Positions 27,437 to 36,745 are shown, numbered from the stretch's first letter. The stretch is 64,000 nt of DNA from Bacteroidota bacterium (GCA_023428695.1 JAEYWY010000034.1:62001-126000), one strand, 5' to 3'. Translations and numbers: made by a program. The notes: generated by a model from the letters alone, not told the origin.

Positions 27437-28705
27437 ATGAGATACCTGGTGACAATACTTTTGGTGACAGCGTGTGCCTTCCAGATCGCGGCCCAGTCAT
27501 CACTAACCATTGAAGAATGCTATACCCTTGCGGAACAAAACTATCCGCTGGTCAGGCAACGCGACCTGATCGAAAAATCCAGGGGGTATAATATCGATAA
27601 CGTCCTCAGCGGGAATCTTCCGCAAATTGTTATCAACGGTCAGGCTACGTATCAGTCTGACGTAACCGCTGTACCAATACGGGTTCCCGGACAGGAGATC
27701 AAACCCCTGAGTAAGGACCAGTACAAATTGTACGCAGAGGTCAGTCAGACGATATATGACGGTGGATTGATCCGGCATCAAAAAGGACTGGAGGAGATCA
27801 GCTCCGACGTCGCGTCGCGTCAACTGGAAGTAGAGCTGTATAAGCTTAAGGAAAGAGTCAACCAGTTGTTCTTCGGACTGTTGCTTACGGATGAACAAAT
27901 ACGGCAAACACAACTTCTGCGGAAGGATATTGAACTTGGTTTAAGAAAGGCGGAGGCCGCGGTCCTGAATGGCACAGCGTTGAAAAGTGATTTGAACCAG
28001 CTTAAAGCTGAATTGTTAAAAGTTGAGCAACGCAATGTAGAGCTGTCAGCACAACGGGGCGCATACCTTCAGATGTTGGGCCTGTTCATTAATCGCTCCC
28101 TCTCGGAAAACACACAACTCATGAAGCCGGAGTCCAGGCCAATTCCTTCGGAGGTGACAAGACCTGAACTACGACTATTTGACATGCAAATGTCTGCGAT
28201 AGCTGCGCGTGACAATTTGATAACCGCGCGAAACAGGCCAAAGGTCAGCCTGTTTGTACAGGGCGGCGTCGGGCGACCCGCATTGAATATGCTGAGCAAT
28301 GACCTGGAAGGCTACTACCTCGGGGGTATTCGTCTTCACTGGCCCATCAGCAGTTTCTATAACCGTTCCCGCGATCGTGCACTTGCAGAGCTCGACCATC
28401 AGGGCGTGCAACTTCAAAAGGAAACTTTCCTGTTCAACACCACCCTGGCTTCGAATCAGGTCGCGGCGGATGTATCGAAGTACGCATCACTACTTACGAC
28501 TGACGATGAGATTATCGCGTTGCGCGACGACATCAAGAAAACTGCGGCTGTTCAACTGGAACATGGCGCAATTACCACAACCGACTATCTGCGTGAAGTC
28601 AACGCCGAAGATCAGGCGCGGCTTTCAAAGATTGTCCATGAGATACAATGGCTGATGGCGCAATACACACTCGAAACTACAAACGGAACTATTTACCAGA
28701 ACTAA
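27437..28705 (+). CDS. TolC-family outer-membrane efflux channel
   Basis: A 422-residue outer-membrane efflux protein. The chosen ATG at 27437 opens a signal peptide (MRYLVTILLVTACAFQIAAQ); upstream starts would overlap the operator. Mature sequence begins SSLTIEECYTLAEQNYPLVRQ, the conserved TolC start. Two long helical repeats follow, with ARNRPKVSLFVQGGVGRPAL between the helical hairpins, and the second-half ITTTDYLREVNAEDQARL motif. It supplies the outer-membrane duct for the ABC exporter encoded downstream. The next gene begins 11 bases after its stop. Confidence 0.92.
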   Translation: MRYLVTILLVTACAFQIAAQSSLTIEECYTLAEQNYPLVRQRDLIEKSRGYNIDNVLSGNLPQIVINGQATYQSDVTAVPIRVPGQEIKPLSKDQYKLYAEVSQTIYDGGLIRHQKGLEEISSDVASRQLEVELYKLKERVNQLFFGLLLTDEQIRQTQLLRKDIELGLRKAEAAVLNGTALKSDLNQLKAELLKVEQRNVELSAQRGAYLQMLGLFINRSLSENTQLMKPESRPIPSEVTRPELRLFDMQMSAIAARDNLITARNRPKVSLFVQGGVGRPALNMLSNDLEGYYLGGIRLHWPISSFYNRSRDRALAELDHQGVQLQKETFLFNTTLASNQVAADVSKYASLLTTDDEIIALRDDIKKTAAVQLEHGAITTTDYLREVNAEDQARLSKIVHEIQWLMAQYTLETTNGTIYQN

Positions 28706-28716
28706 CGGCAATCAAA

Positions 28717-29619
28717 ATGAAAAGAATGTTATTGATCACCTGTGTTTTGCTGACAGGCTGTATGACGAACGATCAGGACTACGACGCATCCGGAACCTTC
28801 GAAGCGGTGGAGACCATTGTTTCGGCGGAAGCCACAGGCGTGTTGAAAAGTTTTAAGATTGAGGAAGGACAAGAGCTGCAACAAGGACAGGTAGTGGGCT
28901 ACATCGACAGCACACAACTTTATCTGAAGAAACGACAGATGGAGGCCCAGGTGAACGCAGTGTTAAGTCGCCGACCCGATGTAGCGGCGCAAATCGCATC
29001 ATTGAAAGAACAACTCAGGCATGCAGAGCGTGAGCAACAACGCATTGCCAACCTGGCAAAGTCGGATGCTGCCACGCAAAAGCAGTTGGACGATGCGAAC
29101 GCCCAGGTTGTGATTATCCGAAGACAGCTTGAGGCGCAGGAATCGTCACTATTTATTACAACGAAAAGCATCAATGAAGAAAGCGCTCCGCTATCTATCC
29201 AGATAGCCCAACTGGAGGACCAGCTGATGCGTTGCAAGATCCGAAATCCCGTAACAGGAACGGTACTTACGAAATTCACTGAAGAAAATGAAATGGCTTT
29301 GACGGGGAAGGCGCTTTACAAGATCGCGGATTTGTCACAGCTGACGTTGCGCGCTTATATCACAGGTGACCAGCTGCCGTTGATAAAACTCAACCAGCCT
29401 GTAACGGTGCTTGTCGATTCCGCCGATGGTAAACAAAAGGAATACAAGGGTACAACTCAATGGATCAGTGATAAGGCGGAGTTCACACCGAGGACTATTC
29501 AAACCCGGGATGAACGCGCCAACCTTGTGTATGCAATCAAGATCGGCGTCAAAAACGACGGCTATCTCAAAATCGGTATGTACGGCGAGGTGAAGTTTGA
29601 TTCATCTGATAAAGACTAA
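28717..29619 (+). CDS. HlyD-family periplasmic adaptor lipoprotein
   Basis: A 300-residue membrane fusion protein. The start at 28717 gives a lipoprotein signal (MKRMLLITCVLLTGC), so it is probably anchored by Cys15. The biotinyl-lipoyl halves are seen in AEATGVLKSFKIEEGQELQQ and LMRCKIRNPVTGTVLTKFTE; between them lies a long coiled coil (about residues 75-155). The beta-barrel domain includes LSQLTLRAYITGDQLPLIKL. It links the inner-membrane ABC exporter to the TolC-like channel. It corresponds to YbhG in the enterobacterial system. Two bases separate it from the next gene. Confidence 0.92.
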   Translation: MKRMLLITCVLLTGCMTNDQDYDASGTFEAVETIVSAEATGVLKSFKIEEGQELQQGQVVGYIDSTQLYLKKRQMEAQVNAVLSRRPDVAAQIASLKEQLRHAEREQQRIANLAKSDAATQKQLDDANAQVVIIRRQLEAQESSLFITTKSINEESAPLSIQIAQLEDQLMRCKIRNPVTGTVLTKFTEENEMALTGKALYKIADLSQLTLRAYITGDQLPLIKLNQPVTVLVDSADGKQKEYKGTTQWISDKAEFTPRTIQTRDERANLVYAIKIGVKNDGYLKIGMYGEVKFDSSDKD

Positions 29620-29621
29620 GC

Positions 29622-30533
29622 ATGTCTGCAGTAATCCTTGACAATATCACGAAAACCTACGGGAAGGACGGGAAGGTCGCCGTTGGCCACGTTTCCTTCG
29701 AGGTTAAGCCTGGGGAGTTGTTTGGGCTGATTGGTCCCGACGGAGCAGGGAAGACAAGCATTTTTCGCATACTCACCACGTTGATACTTCCCGACGCGGG
29801 TACCGCTACCGTGGATGGCTTTGACGTAGTCAGGGATTATCACGAGATCAGGAGCCGTGTTGGTTACATGCCCGGGCGGTTTTCACTTTATCAGGACCTC
29901 ACCGTCGAAGAGAATCTTAAATTCTTTGCTACCCTGTTTGGGACGACCATAGAAGCGAATTATAGCCTGATCAAAGACATCTATGAACACATCGAAAGGT
30001 TCAAAGACCGTCGTGCCGGGAAGTTGTCGGGTGGGATGAAACAAAAGCTTGCCCTGTGTTGTGCACTCATACACAAACCCACGGTATTATTCCTGGATGA
30101 ACCAACAACAGGTGTAGACCCGGTTTCACGAAAAGAGTTTTGGGAAATGTTGAGGCGGCGAAGAGAGGAGGGGATTACCATCGTAGTATCTACTCCCTAT
30201 ATGGATGAGGCGATGATGTGTGACCGCATTGGATTGATTCAAAACGGGCAAATCCTTTCGATAAATACACCGGAGAAGATTATGTCTTCGTATCCGCGCC
30301 AGCTGTACGCGGTCAGGGCCGGAGACATGTACCAGCTTATGCAGAAGTTGAGATTGTATCCGGGTGTCCTGAGTTGCTATGCGTTCGGCGAGAGCGCACA
30401 CGTATCATTCGAGTCGCCACCTGACGAACAGCAACTGCGGACGTATCTGGCGAATGAAGGCGTTAAGCCGATTGAGATTGAACCAACCATTCCTACGATT
30501 GAAGACAGCTTCATAGAACTAATGAATTCATGA
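29622..30533 (+). CDS. ABC exporter ATPase subunit 1
   Basis: A 303-residue nucleotide-binding protein. Walker A is GPDGAGKTS (about residues 39-47), the signature is LSGGMKQKL, and Walker B is VLFLDEPTTGVDP. A C-terminal extension of about 80 residues (after NTPEKIMSS) is of the kind seen in DrrA/NodI-type drug exporters. It pairs with the second ATPase gene one base away; in E. coli the two NBDs are fused in YbhF, whereas here they are separate genes. It energises export through the two ABC-2 permeases that follow. Confidence 0.93.
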   Translation: MSAVILDNITKTYGKDGKVAVGHVSFEVKPGELFGLIGPDGAGKTSIFRILTTLILPDAGTATVDGFDVVRDYHEIRSRVGYMPGRFSLYQDLTVEENLKFFATLFGTTIEANYSLIKDIYEHIERFKDRRAGKLSGGMKQKLALCCALIHKPTVLFLDEPTTGVDPVSRKEFWEMLRRRREEGITIVVSTPYMDEAMMCDRIGLIQNGQILSINTPEKIMSSYPRQLYAVRAGDMYQLMQKLRLYPGVLSCYAFGESAHVSFESPPDEQQLRTYLANEGVKPIEIEPTIPTIEDSFIELMNS

Positions 30534-30534
30534 T

Positions 30535-31275
30535 ATGGAAGACATCGTCATCAGCACCGACAAACTTACGAAGCGTTTTGGTGATTTTATCGCAGCCAAT
30601 GAAATCACATTACAGGTACACAAGGGTGAAATCTTCGGATTTCTTGGTGCGAACGGTGCCGGCAAGACAACAGCGATGAGAATGCTGTGTGGTTTGTCGA
30701 AGCCTTCATCCGGTAACGCTACCATTGCGGGGTATGATGTCTATCGCGAAACGGAGCAGATTAAGAAACGCATTGGCTATATGAGTCAGAAGTTCTCGCT
30801 GTACGAAGACCTCACTGTAGTCGAAAACATTCGATTCTTCGCCGGCATATATGGGTTGACCGACAGCCAGATCCGGGAAAAAAGTGAACACCTGATCAAT
30901 CAGTTGGACCTGAAACACGAAGCCAATAGCCTGGTCTCGGCGCTACCGCTGGGGTGGCGTCAAAAGCTTGCGTTTTCAGTAGCCGTGATACATGAGCCGA
31001 AAATTGTGTTCCTCGATGAACCGACGGGAGGCGTAGATCCGGTAACGCGCAGGCAGTTCTGGGACATGATTTATGAATCAGCTTCGCGCGGAATGACAGT
31101 GTTTGTAACCACGCACTATATGGATGAAGCCGAGTACTGTAACCGAATTTCAATTATGGTCGACGGTAAAGTTGAGGCGCTCGACACACCGGGAAACCTG
31201 AAGAAACAATTTCAGGTCGATTCAATGAATGACGTTTTTTACCAGTTGGCCCGCAACGCGCGGCGCAGTGAATAA
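30535..31275 (+). CDS. ABC exporter ATPase subunit 2
   Basis: A 246-residue nucleotide-binding protein. Walker A is GANGAGKTTAM and Walker B is IVFLDEPTGGVDP, followed by the H-loop VTTHYMDEAEYC. The signature motif is unusual: ALPLGWRQKLAF replaces LSGGxxQ. The same PLGW-type signature occurs in the second half of YbhF-like proteins, so the heterodimer probably has one consensus and one degenerate ATP site. It begins one base after the first ATPase stop codon, and the first permease follows 11 bases later. Confidence 0.93.
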   Translation: MEDIVISTDKLTKRFGDFIAANEITLQVHKGEIFGFLGANGAGKTTAMRMLCGLSKPSSGNATIAGYDVYRETEQIKKRIGYMSQKFSLYEDLTVVENIRFFAGIYGLTDSQIREKSEHLINQLDLKHEANSLVSALPLGWRQKLAFSVAVIHEPKIVFLDEPTGGVDPVTRRQFWDMIYESASRGMTVFVTTHYMDEAEYCNRISIMVDGKVEALDTPGNLKKQFQVDSMNDVFYQLARNARRSE

Positions 31276-31286
31276 CCTAACGGCAA

Positions 31287-32393
31287 ATGCAACAGCTTAT
31301 CATTTTCATTAAGAAGGAATTCGCTCACGTAATGCGTGATCGCAAGACACTTCTGATCTTGTTCGGAATGCCGGTGGTGCAGATTCTGATCTTTGGATTT
31401 GCCCTGACCAATGAGGTCAAGAATTCCAGGATTGCCATCATTGACTATGCCAAGGATGCGACATCCGCACAGATAATTGACCGTATCGAAGCAAGTCAGT
31501 ATTTCGATACGGAAACGATCGTCGCGGATCATAGGCAGATTCAAAATTTCTTTAAGAAAGGAAGGATCAAGGTGGCGGTAGTGTTTCCAGCCAGATTCGA
31601 ACACGACCTTTTCCACGCTGGCACCGCACAGATGCAGCTGATTGCGGACGCGTCTGATCCTAATACGGCCACAACCCTGGTAAACTATGTCACCGCGATC
31701 ATTCAGGATCACCAGATGGACCTCAATCATCGGCAGGGGATGCCCCTTCAAATCAATACAGAAATGAAAATGTTGTACAATCCCCAATTGAAAGGAGTCC
31801 ACAACTTCGTTCCGGGTGTTATGGCATTGGTGCTGATGTTGGTATGCGTGATGATGACGGCGATATCAATCGTACGTGAGAAGGAACTTGGAACGATGGA
31901 GATTCTGTTGGTTTCACCTTTCAAGCCTGCACTCGTCATTCTCTCGAAAGCCATTCCGTACCTGGTGCTTTCGCTGGTCAATATCGGTACCATTCTGCTC
32001 ATCAGCGTCTTTGTACTTGAACTTCCGATTCACGGCAGTTTGTTGCTTCTTCTTGCAGAAAGTACGCTGTTCATTATTACGTGCCTTTCACTCGGGATAT
32101 TCATTTCCATCCGAACAAATTCACAGCAGGTAGCGATGCTGATTTCTCTCATGGGCATGTTGCTTCCGACAACGCTGTTTAGCGGCTTCATGTTTCCCAT
32201 TGAAAACATGCCGTGGCCATTTCAGGTTTTCTCCAATATCATTCCAGCCAAATGGTATTATATAATCGTGAAGTCAATCATGATTAAGGGACTGGGCTTC
32301 GCGGCGATCTGGAAGGAAACGCTGATCCTCTGTGGAATCACGGCGTTCCTGCTCATCGCGAGTATCAAAAATTTCAAAATCCGACTGGCATGA
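31287..32393 (+). CDS. ABC-2 type permease 1
   Basis: A 368-residue permease of the YbhS/YbhR group. One N-terminal membrane helix (TLLILFGMPVVQILIFGFAL) is followed by a periplasmic domain of about 150 residues, then five more helices from GVMALVLMLVCVMMTAISIV on. The motif VREKELGTMEILLVSPFKP is the conserved cytoplasmic elbow of ABC-2 exporters. It overlaps the second permease by four bases. Together with the ATPases it should form the inner-membrane exporter; the substrate is unknown, but drugs or lipids are typical of the family. Confidence 0.93.
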   Translation: MQQLIIFIKKEFAHVMRDRKTLLILFGMPVVQILIFGFALTNEVKNSRIAIIDYAKDATSAQIIDRIEASQYFDTETIVADHRQIQNFFKKGRIKVAVVFPARFEHDLFHAGTAQMQLIADASDPNTATTLVNYVTAIIQDHQMDLNHRQGMPLQINTEMKMLYNPQLKGVHNFVPGVMALVLMLVCVMMTAISIVREKELGTMEILLVSPFKPALVILSKAIPYLVLSLVNIGTILLISVFVLELPIHGSLLLLLAESTLFIITCLSLGIFISIRTNSQQVAMLISLMGMLLPTTLFSGFMFPIENMPWPFQVFSNIIPAKWYYIIVKSIMIKGLGFAAIWKETLILCGITAFLLIASIKNFKIRLA

Positions 32394-33508
32394 GAATAAT
32401 TCGATTTCTACTTCAAAAGGAGTTCCGGCAGATTTTCAGAAATCGAGCCATCGTGGCCATGATCATGGTGATGCCTGTAATGCAATTGATACTCCTGCCT
32501 CTGGCGGCAGATTATGAAGTGAGAAACGTCAACCTCGCGATTGTTGATCGCGATCGTTCACCTTCTTCTCAGCAGATGATATCGAAAATCATTTCATCCG
32601 GCTATTTTAAACTGATTGGCTATAACGATTCTTATGATGAAGCGATGTCGCTCGTCGAAAGCGACGAAGCCGACTTGATTCTTGAAATACCCAATCATTT
32701 TGAAAGGAACCTCGTTAGAGAAAACCGCGAAGAGCTTTTTGTCTCGGTTAACGCAATCAACGGGGTGAAAGCTAACCTCGGTGGCGCGTACCTTACAACT
32801 ATTATCCGCGATTACAACAACGAAATTCGTACGAACTACATTGGAATGAGCACCAGTGCCGCAGTACCGAGGATCCAGGTTACGTCATCGAACTGGTACA
32901 ACCCGTCGATGAATTACCAGTTGTTCATGGTTCCCGGAATTCTCGCCATACTTGTCACGATGGTGGGTGGATTTCTATCTGCATTGAATATCGTACGGGA
33001 AAAGGAAACCGGTACGATTGAACAGATCAACGTTACTCCTATACGGAAGTTCCACTTCATTATCGGAAAGCTCGTGCCTTTCTGGATATTGGGCTATGTA
33101 GTATTCACCCTGGGATTGGGCGTGGGTTATGTCTTTTATGGAATCGTGCCTGTCGGGAATCTCCTGTTATTGTATTTGTTCATCGGTCTCTACCTTTTGG
33201 CTGTGCTGGGTTTTGGCTTGTTGATATCAACCTTTTGTGAGACACAACAACAGGCGATGTTCATCATGTTCTTTTTTATGATGATTTTCATTTTGATGGG
33301 TGGACTGTTTACATCGATAGACAGCATGCCCGACTGGGCGAAATCGGTTGCCGCGTTGAATCCTGTGAAATACCTCATTGAGGTGATGCGAATGGTTATC
33401 CTGAAAGGCAGCGAGTTTCGGGATGTACTGGGACACCTGGGAATCGTGGGTGCGTTCGCAGTGGTGTTCAATACGTTGGCGGTATTGAATTACAGGAAGA
33501 CCAGTTAG
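32390..33508 (+). CDS. ABC-2 type permease 2
   Basis: A 372-residue permease with the same plan as its neighbour: an N-terminal helix (AIVAMIMVMPVMQLILLPLA), a periplasmic domain, then five helices. The elbow motif reads VREKETGTIEQINVTPIRKF. The two permeases are paralogues and presumably form a heterodimer. It is the last gene of the operon. The following 120 bases are A-rich (ACAGAAAACACAGAGAAGGC) with no clear hairpin. Confidence 0.93.
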   Translation: MRIIRFLLQKEFRQIFRNRAIVAMIMVMPVMQLILLPLAADYEVRNVNLAIVDRDRSPSSQQMISKIISSGYFKLIGYNDSYDEAMSLVESDEADLILEIPNHFERNLVRENREELFVSVNAINGVKANLGGAYLTTIIRDYNNEIRTNYIGMSTSAAVPRIQVTSSNWYNPSMNYQLFMVPGILAILVTMVGGFLSALNIVREKETGTIEQINVTPIRKFHFIIGKLVPFWILGYVVFTLGLGVGYVFYGIVPVGNLLLLYLFIGLYLLAVLGFGLLISTFCETQQQAMFIMFFFMMIFILMGGLFTSIDSMPDWAKSVAALNPVKYLIEVMRMVILKGSEFRDVLGHLGIVGAFAVVFNTLAVLNYRKTS

Positions 33509-33630
33509 ATTATGGGGTCTTTTTTTTCACAAGACTGCACAGAAAACACAGAGAAGGCACAGAACCTTCTAAATAGAATAGTCTTTGTTCTGTGTACTTT
33601 CTGTGCTTTTCTGAGCCAGGGCGATATGTT

Positions 33631-34758
33631 CTATCCCGCCAGTGTTTTTCCAATCAGGTGGTTGCCGAGCATTTCTTTTTGTTTGCTCGCCTGCATAGGA
33701 TGAAATTCGCCGGCAAGCAAGTCTCTGTAAAGGCGTTCCAGTCCCGTTTTATGGTAGTATGAAAAGCCACCCACAGCTTCCATCGCTGCCTGTGCACCGA
33801 GTCGGCCGTGATGTGTGATTATCGACTTCGTCTGGAGTGCGACTGCAGCCGTGTCGTTGGTTGGTTTCACATTCAGGTTGTTGGCATTATCAACCAATCG
33901 CTGCCATGCCATCATCACAATCTGCAATTGATTATGCATGTCGCCCAGGTTTGAAAGCGAATAGCTTTCGCAATTGGATTTCTTGCGCAACAAATCAATG
34001 GTTCTGTTTGCAATGGCTTCGACGATGCCAACATATGGCGAAATAAAAACAGGGAACGCTAGCGTGCCGACGACATTCCATACAGGGTGCCACTTACCTC
34101 TTTCGCGGATTAATGAGATTTTCTCCTCGGGGATGAAGACGTCTCTGAAGAGGACGGAATGGGATCCGGTTCCTCTCATGCCCATGGCATCCCAGTCGTA
34201 AATGATTTCGACTCCCTCGGCATTCATCGGAGCCGAGAAATGCAGTACATGTTCCTTTTCACCATCATCGTAAGCGCAACTCATCACGGCGACATTTGCG
34301 ATTGGGGCGCCGCTGCAGAATGATTTCTTGCAATTGACTACATATCCACCATCAACTTTTTTGGCGGTACCATTGGATGAAACCCAATCTCCGCCACCGG
34401 TGCTCAGCAGGATCAGGTCTTTCTCTGCCACTGTTTGCAGCGTCTTCGTGGATCCGGCATCGCCGTTCATGTGCTTGAAGACCAGTACCGAGACAAGGTG
34501 CATGTGCATGGACAACGTAAGCGCCGTTGACGGGCAGTAACCTGCCAGGTCTTTCAGGAAGGAGCAAAGTTCTGAATATTGGACGCCGCCACCTCCGAGG
34601 TCTGCGGGAATGAGAGCCTTGTAAACGCCTCTTTCTTTCAGAAGTCTGAAGTTTTCATCAGCAAATCGATTTTCCGCATCATAGATTAGACCCTGCTTTT
34701 CTATTGGAGGACCAACCTCATGAAGGATCTCTTTCAGGTTTGTTTGTGTCAGTACCAT
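33631..34758 (-). CDS. acyl-CoA dehydrogenase-family flavoprotein
   Basis: A 375-residue protein with the three-part acyl-CoA dehydrogenase fold. The N-terminal helical domain (FRLLKERGVYKALIPADLGG) is followed by the mid-domain FAD-binding strand segments (LLSTGGGDWVSSNGTAKKVD, WDAMGMRGTGSHSVLF) and the C-terminal helical bundle (GAQAAMEAVGGFSYYH). The last segment has no Glu at the usual general-base place that I can assign. Several members with this plan act as flavin-dependent monooxygenases or dibenzothiophene-type desulphurases, so beta-oxidation is not certain. It is monocistronic, read in the same direction as the AraC-type gene upstream. Confidence 0.87.
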   Translation of the reverse strand: MVLTQTNLKEILHEVGPPIEKQGLIYDAENRFADENFRLLKERGVYKALIPADLGGGGVQYSELCSFLKDLAGYCPSTALTLSMHMHLVSVLVFKHMNGDAGSTKTLQTVAEKDLILLSTGGGDWVSSNGTAKKVDGGYVVNCKKSFCSGAPIANVAVMSCAYDDGEKEHVLHFSAPMNAEGVEIIYDWDAMGMRGTGSHSVLFRDVFIPEEKISLIRERGKWHPVWNVVGTLAFPVFISPYVGIVEAIANRTIDLLRKKSNCESYSLSNLGDMHNQLQIVMMAWQRLVDNANNLNVKPTNDTAAVALQTKSIITHHGRLGAQAAMEAVGGFSYYHKTGLERLYRDLLAGEFHPMQASKQKEMLGNHLIGKTLAG

Positions 34759-34864
34759 TGGGATGTTTGTTTTCAGAATGTAAAGAACGATTGTTGGGCA
34801 TACGGAGGCTACCCGAAATTGTTCAAAGAATAGCAGTAATTATTCAAAAGCCGGGGGCCAGCCG

Positions 34865-35944
34865 TTATCGTTGTACCATAAAGACTTCGGAAGGCAGGCA
34901 TCCGAACCTCTCGGCGAAGCACTTCGAGAAATACGAAGGATTGCTGTAGCCGACTTCCAACGCAACCTGCGAGATCGTTTTGGTACGTTGCCGCAGCAGA
35001 CCAAGCGCCCGATCCAAACGAAGGTCGCGGAGGAAATCATTGGGTGCTCTCCCGGTGAGGGAGGTCATCCTTCTGTAAAGTTGTGGTCTGCTAATGCCAA
35101 TGTCTCTGCAAATAGTCGCCACATTGAAGTTTTTCTGAGCGAGATTGTTGTCGGTAGTGCCTAACAAATCACAAACAAATTCTTCTTCTGAAGGATCGAG
35201 AAATCGGATATGGTCTGACGATTTTCGGGAGGCAGCAAGTCTGCCTGCCAATGCCGATACTAATATCTTGTTGTCGTTGGCGGTGCTGCATAACCGCTGA
35301 CCAATACGAATGGCTTTGGAGAAGAACTTGCCATCATGGTCCAGTGGTTGGTCAGCACTGATACCAATTCGGAAAACAACGTCCGGCTTATGCTTTTTGT
35401 GAAGCCCTTTCCGGATTGCTTCACCACATGCGATGGCGTCTTCAGCGTCATTAAATACACCAATAAAGGTATCATCTGTTTCACCCTTCATCGTCCGTCC
35501 GCGATGCGCTTTTATACAATTGGTCACTTCGTTTTTTGTGTCGGGTGCGACCTGTAACCCGCCTGGAATTTTTGCGCCTGCTATTGCTCTGAGCGATGCT
35601 ACCAATACGAAGCGATAACCATCATCGACCTGACCGTTTTCAGTGCGCGTTAACCCGTGATCCACGGTGAGTTTATCGCCCATAAAAAGTGTGAAGCTTC
35701 CCGGCTCCACTTCGGTCATGGCACATGCGAGGTTTCCGTGGGCGATCTGGTGAACCAGTTCGCAGGTTTGGGCATCCGGGCCTTCAACGAGGCAGAAAAC
35801 TGTTCCGTCTTTTTCGTTTACCCAATACTGATGATACCTGACGCCATATTTTTCCTGGATCGATTCGTCAGCCGTATGGGCAGATTTGACATCGTCAAGC
35901 GTGACCTTGTTGTGGAACTTATGGAAATCCATGTAAAGAGGCAT
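34865..35944 (-). CDS. DUF4242 + cyclase-like + AraC-type regulator
   Basis: A 359-residue fusion starting at the ATG at 35944 (MPLYMDFHKFHNKVTLDDVK). Residues 1-80 are a DUF4242 (nickel-binding SCO4226-like) ferredoxin fold, including GVRYHQYWVNEKDGTVFCLV. Residues 100-255 resemble a class III nucleotide cyclase (RGRTMKGETDDTFIGVFNDA, then FRIGISADQPLDHDGKFFSK), but the first metal Asp region reads VLVASLRAI, so catalysis is doubtful. From about 270 comes an AraC HTH (ISRPQLYRRMTSLTGRAPND, VALEVGYSNPSYFSKCFAER). Signal sensing through the first two domains is inferred. It lies between osmC and the acyl-CoA dehydrogenase gene, all on the same strand. Confidence 0.85.
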   Translation of the reverse strand: MPLYMDFHKFHNKVTLDDVKSAHTADESIQEKYGVRYHQYWVNEKDGTVFCLVEGPDAQTCELVHQIAHGNLACAMTEVEPGSFTLFMGDKLTVDHGLTRTENGQVDDGYRFVLVASLRAIAGAKIPGGLQVAPDTKNEVTNCIKAHRGRTMKGETDDTFIGVFNDAEDAIACGEAIRKGLHKKHKPDVVFRIGISADQPLDHDGKFFSKAIRIGQRLCSTANDNKILVSALAGRLAASRKSSDHIRFLDPSEEEFVCDLLGTTDNNLAQKNFNVATICRDIGISRPQLYRRMTSLTGRAPNDFLRDLRLDRALGLLRQRTKTISQVALEVGYSNPSYFSKCFAERFGCLPSEVFMVQR

Positions 35945-36071
35945 CGGACGGCTTTGAGGGTTAATCAGTATAAATATAACGACAACTGCCGACAACAATT
36001 CATCGGAAAGTGCCGCATACATAATACGTGATTTGGCCACCAAGGTTGATCTCTGCGCAACGAGGAGAGGG

Positions 36072-36110
36072 CGCGAAAATTATTGAGGTTGGCACTTAAC
36101 CAACCTCAAT
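36072..36110 (-). terminator. terminator after osmC
   Basis: A perfect 11-bp stem (ATTGAGGTTGG / CCAACCTCAAT) with a 7-base loop lies 14 bases after the osmC stop. On the minus strand it is followed by AATTTTCG. It should end the osmC transcript before the AraC-type gene. Confidence 0.8.
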
Positions 36111-36123
36111 GTGTTAGCCAGAA

Positions 36124-36684
36124 TCAGGCAAGCCTGACCACCACGTCTACCGGGTTGGCGACGCTGTCGGCCACCGGTGAGTGGGTTCCGGTAAATTTGA
36201 TCAGGTCTTCAATGACCTCTCTCGGAGCAGGTGAATCCACCTCGAATGTTACGCGGATTTGCTGGTAGCCGGCACGTTTTGTTTCATCGATCCCGAGGAG
36301 CTTATGCAGATCGATGTCGCCCTCCAGTCTGCTCTTGACGGAATTCAGTCTGATACCACGTGCAGCCGCGTGATACACAAACGTCGTGGTCAGACATCCA
36401 GCCAGACCATGCAACAGGTACTCGACCGGATTGGCGCCACGGTTCTCGCCCAAAAGTACGGGAGGCTCGTCGTTGTCGAAAACAAACGGTTTCGCGCGCG
36501 AAGTGTCTTCCTGCTTCGCACCGTAAAAGCCACTGATGTGACTTCTGTTCAGGGCACCGTCAATCCATTGATTCTCTGCCCTGAATTTGAAGTCAGCAAT
36601 GGTGCTGTCTTTTTTGATTGCGTTAATCGTGTCAACGAGTCCAACGATGTCAACTCCGTTCAACATTTTTTCTACTGCTTTCAT
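36124..36684 (-). CDS. OsmC-family protein
   Basis: A 186-residue OsmC/Ohr-fold protein. The ATG at 36684 was chosen because residues before it fall in the promoter. Family landmarks are GENRGANPVEYLLHGLAGCL, with the conserved Cys of the central helix, and HKLLGIDETKRAGYQQIRVT. OsmC proteins reduce organic peroxides with two cysteines, but here only one cysteine is present in the whole protein. It may therefore belong to the non-peroxidase YhfA-like branch or use another thiol partner. A -24/-12 promoter and repeated TTACGAA sites lie upstream, so the adjacent sigma-54 activator probably controls it. Confidence 0.88.
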   Translation of the reverse strand: MKAVEKMLNGVDIVGLVDTINAIKKDSTIADFKFRAENQWIDGALNRSHISGFYGAKQEDTSRAKPFVFDNDEPPVLLGENRGANPVEYLLHGLAGCLTTTFVYHAAARGIRLNSVKSRLEGDIDLHKLLGIDETKRAGYQQIRVTFEVDSPAPREVIEDLIKFTGTHSPVADSVANPVDVVVRLA

Positions 36685-36727
36685 AACTTGATTTGTTTTG
36701 GTTGAAAAATTTATTCTGATCAACCAA

Positions 36728-36745
36728 TGGCCACAGCCGTGCCAG
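36728..36745 (-). promoter_or_regulatory. sigma-54 (-24/-12) promoter of osmC
   Basis: On the minus strand the sequence reads CTGGCACGGCTGTGGCCA. TGGCACG is the exact -24 consensus, and the -12 element TGGC keeps the GC dinucleotide at the required GG-N10-GC spacing (consensus TTGC, one mismatch). It ends about 44 bases before the osmC start codon. The neighbouring gene encodes a sigma-54 activator, which strengthens the call. Confidence 0.75.

Noticed and set aside
33509..33630. A-rich tract after the exporter operon considered as a repeat of the dispersed family
   Set aside because: It shares only general A-rich composition (CACAGAAAACACAGAGAAGG) and lacks the block order of the other copies.
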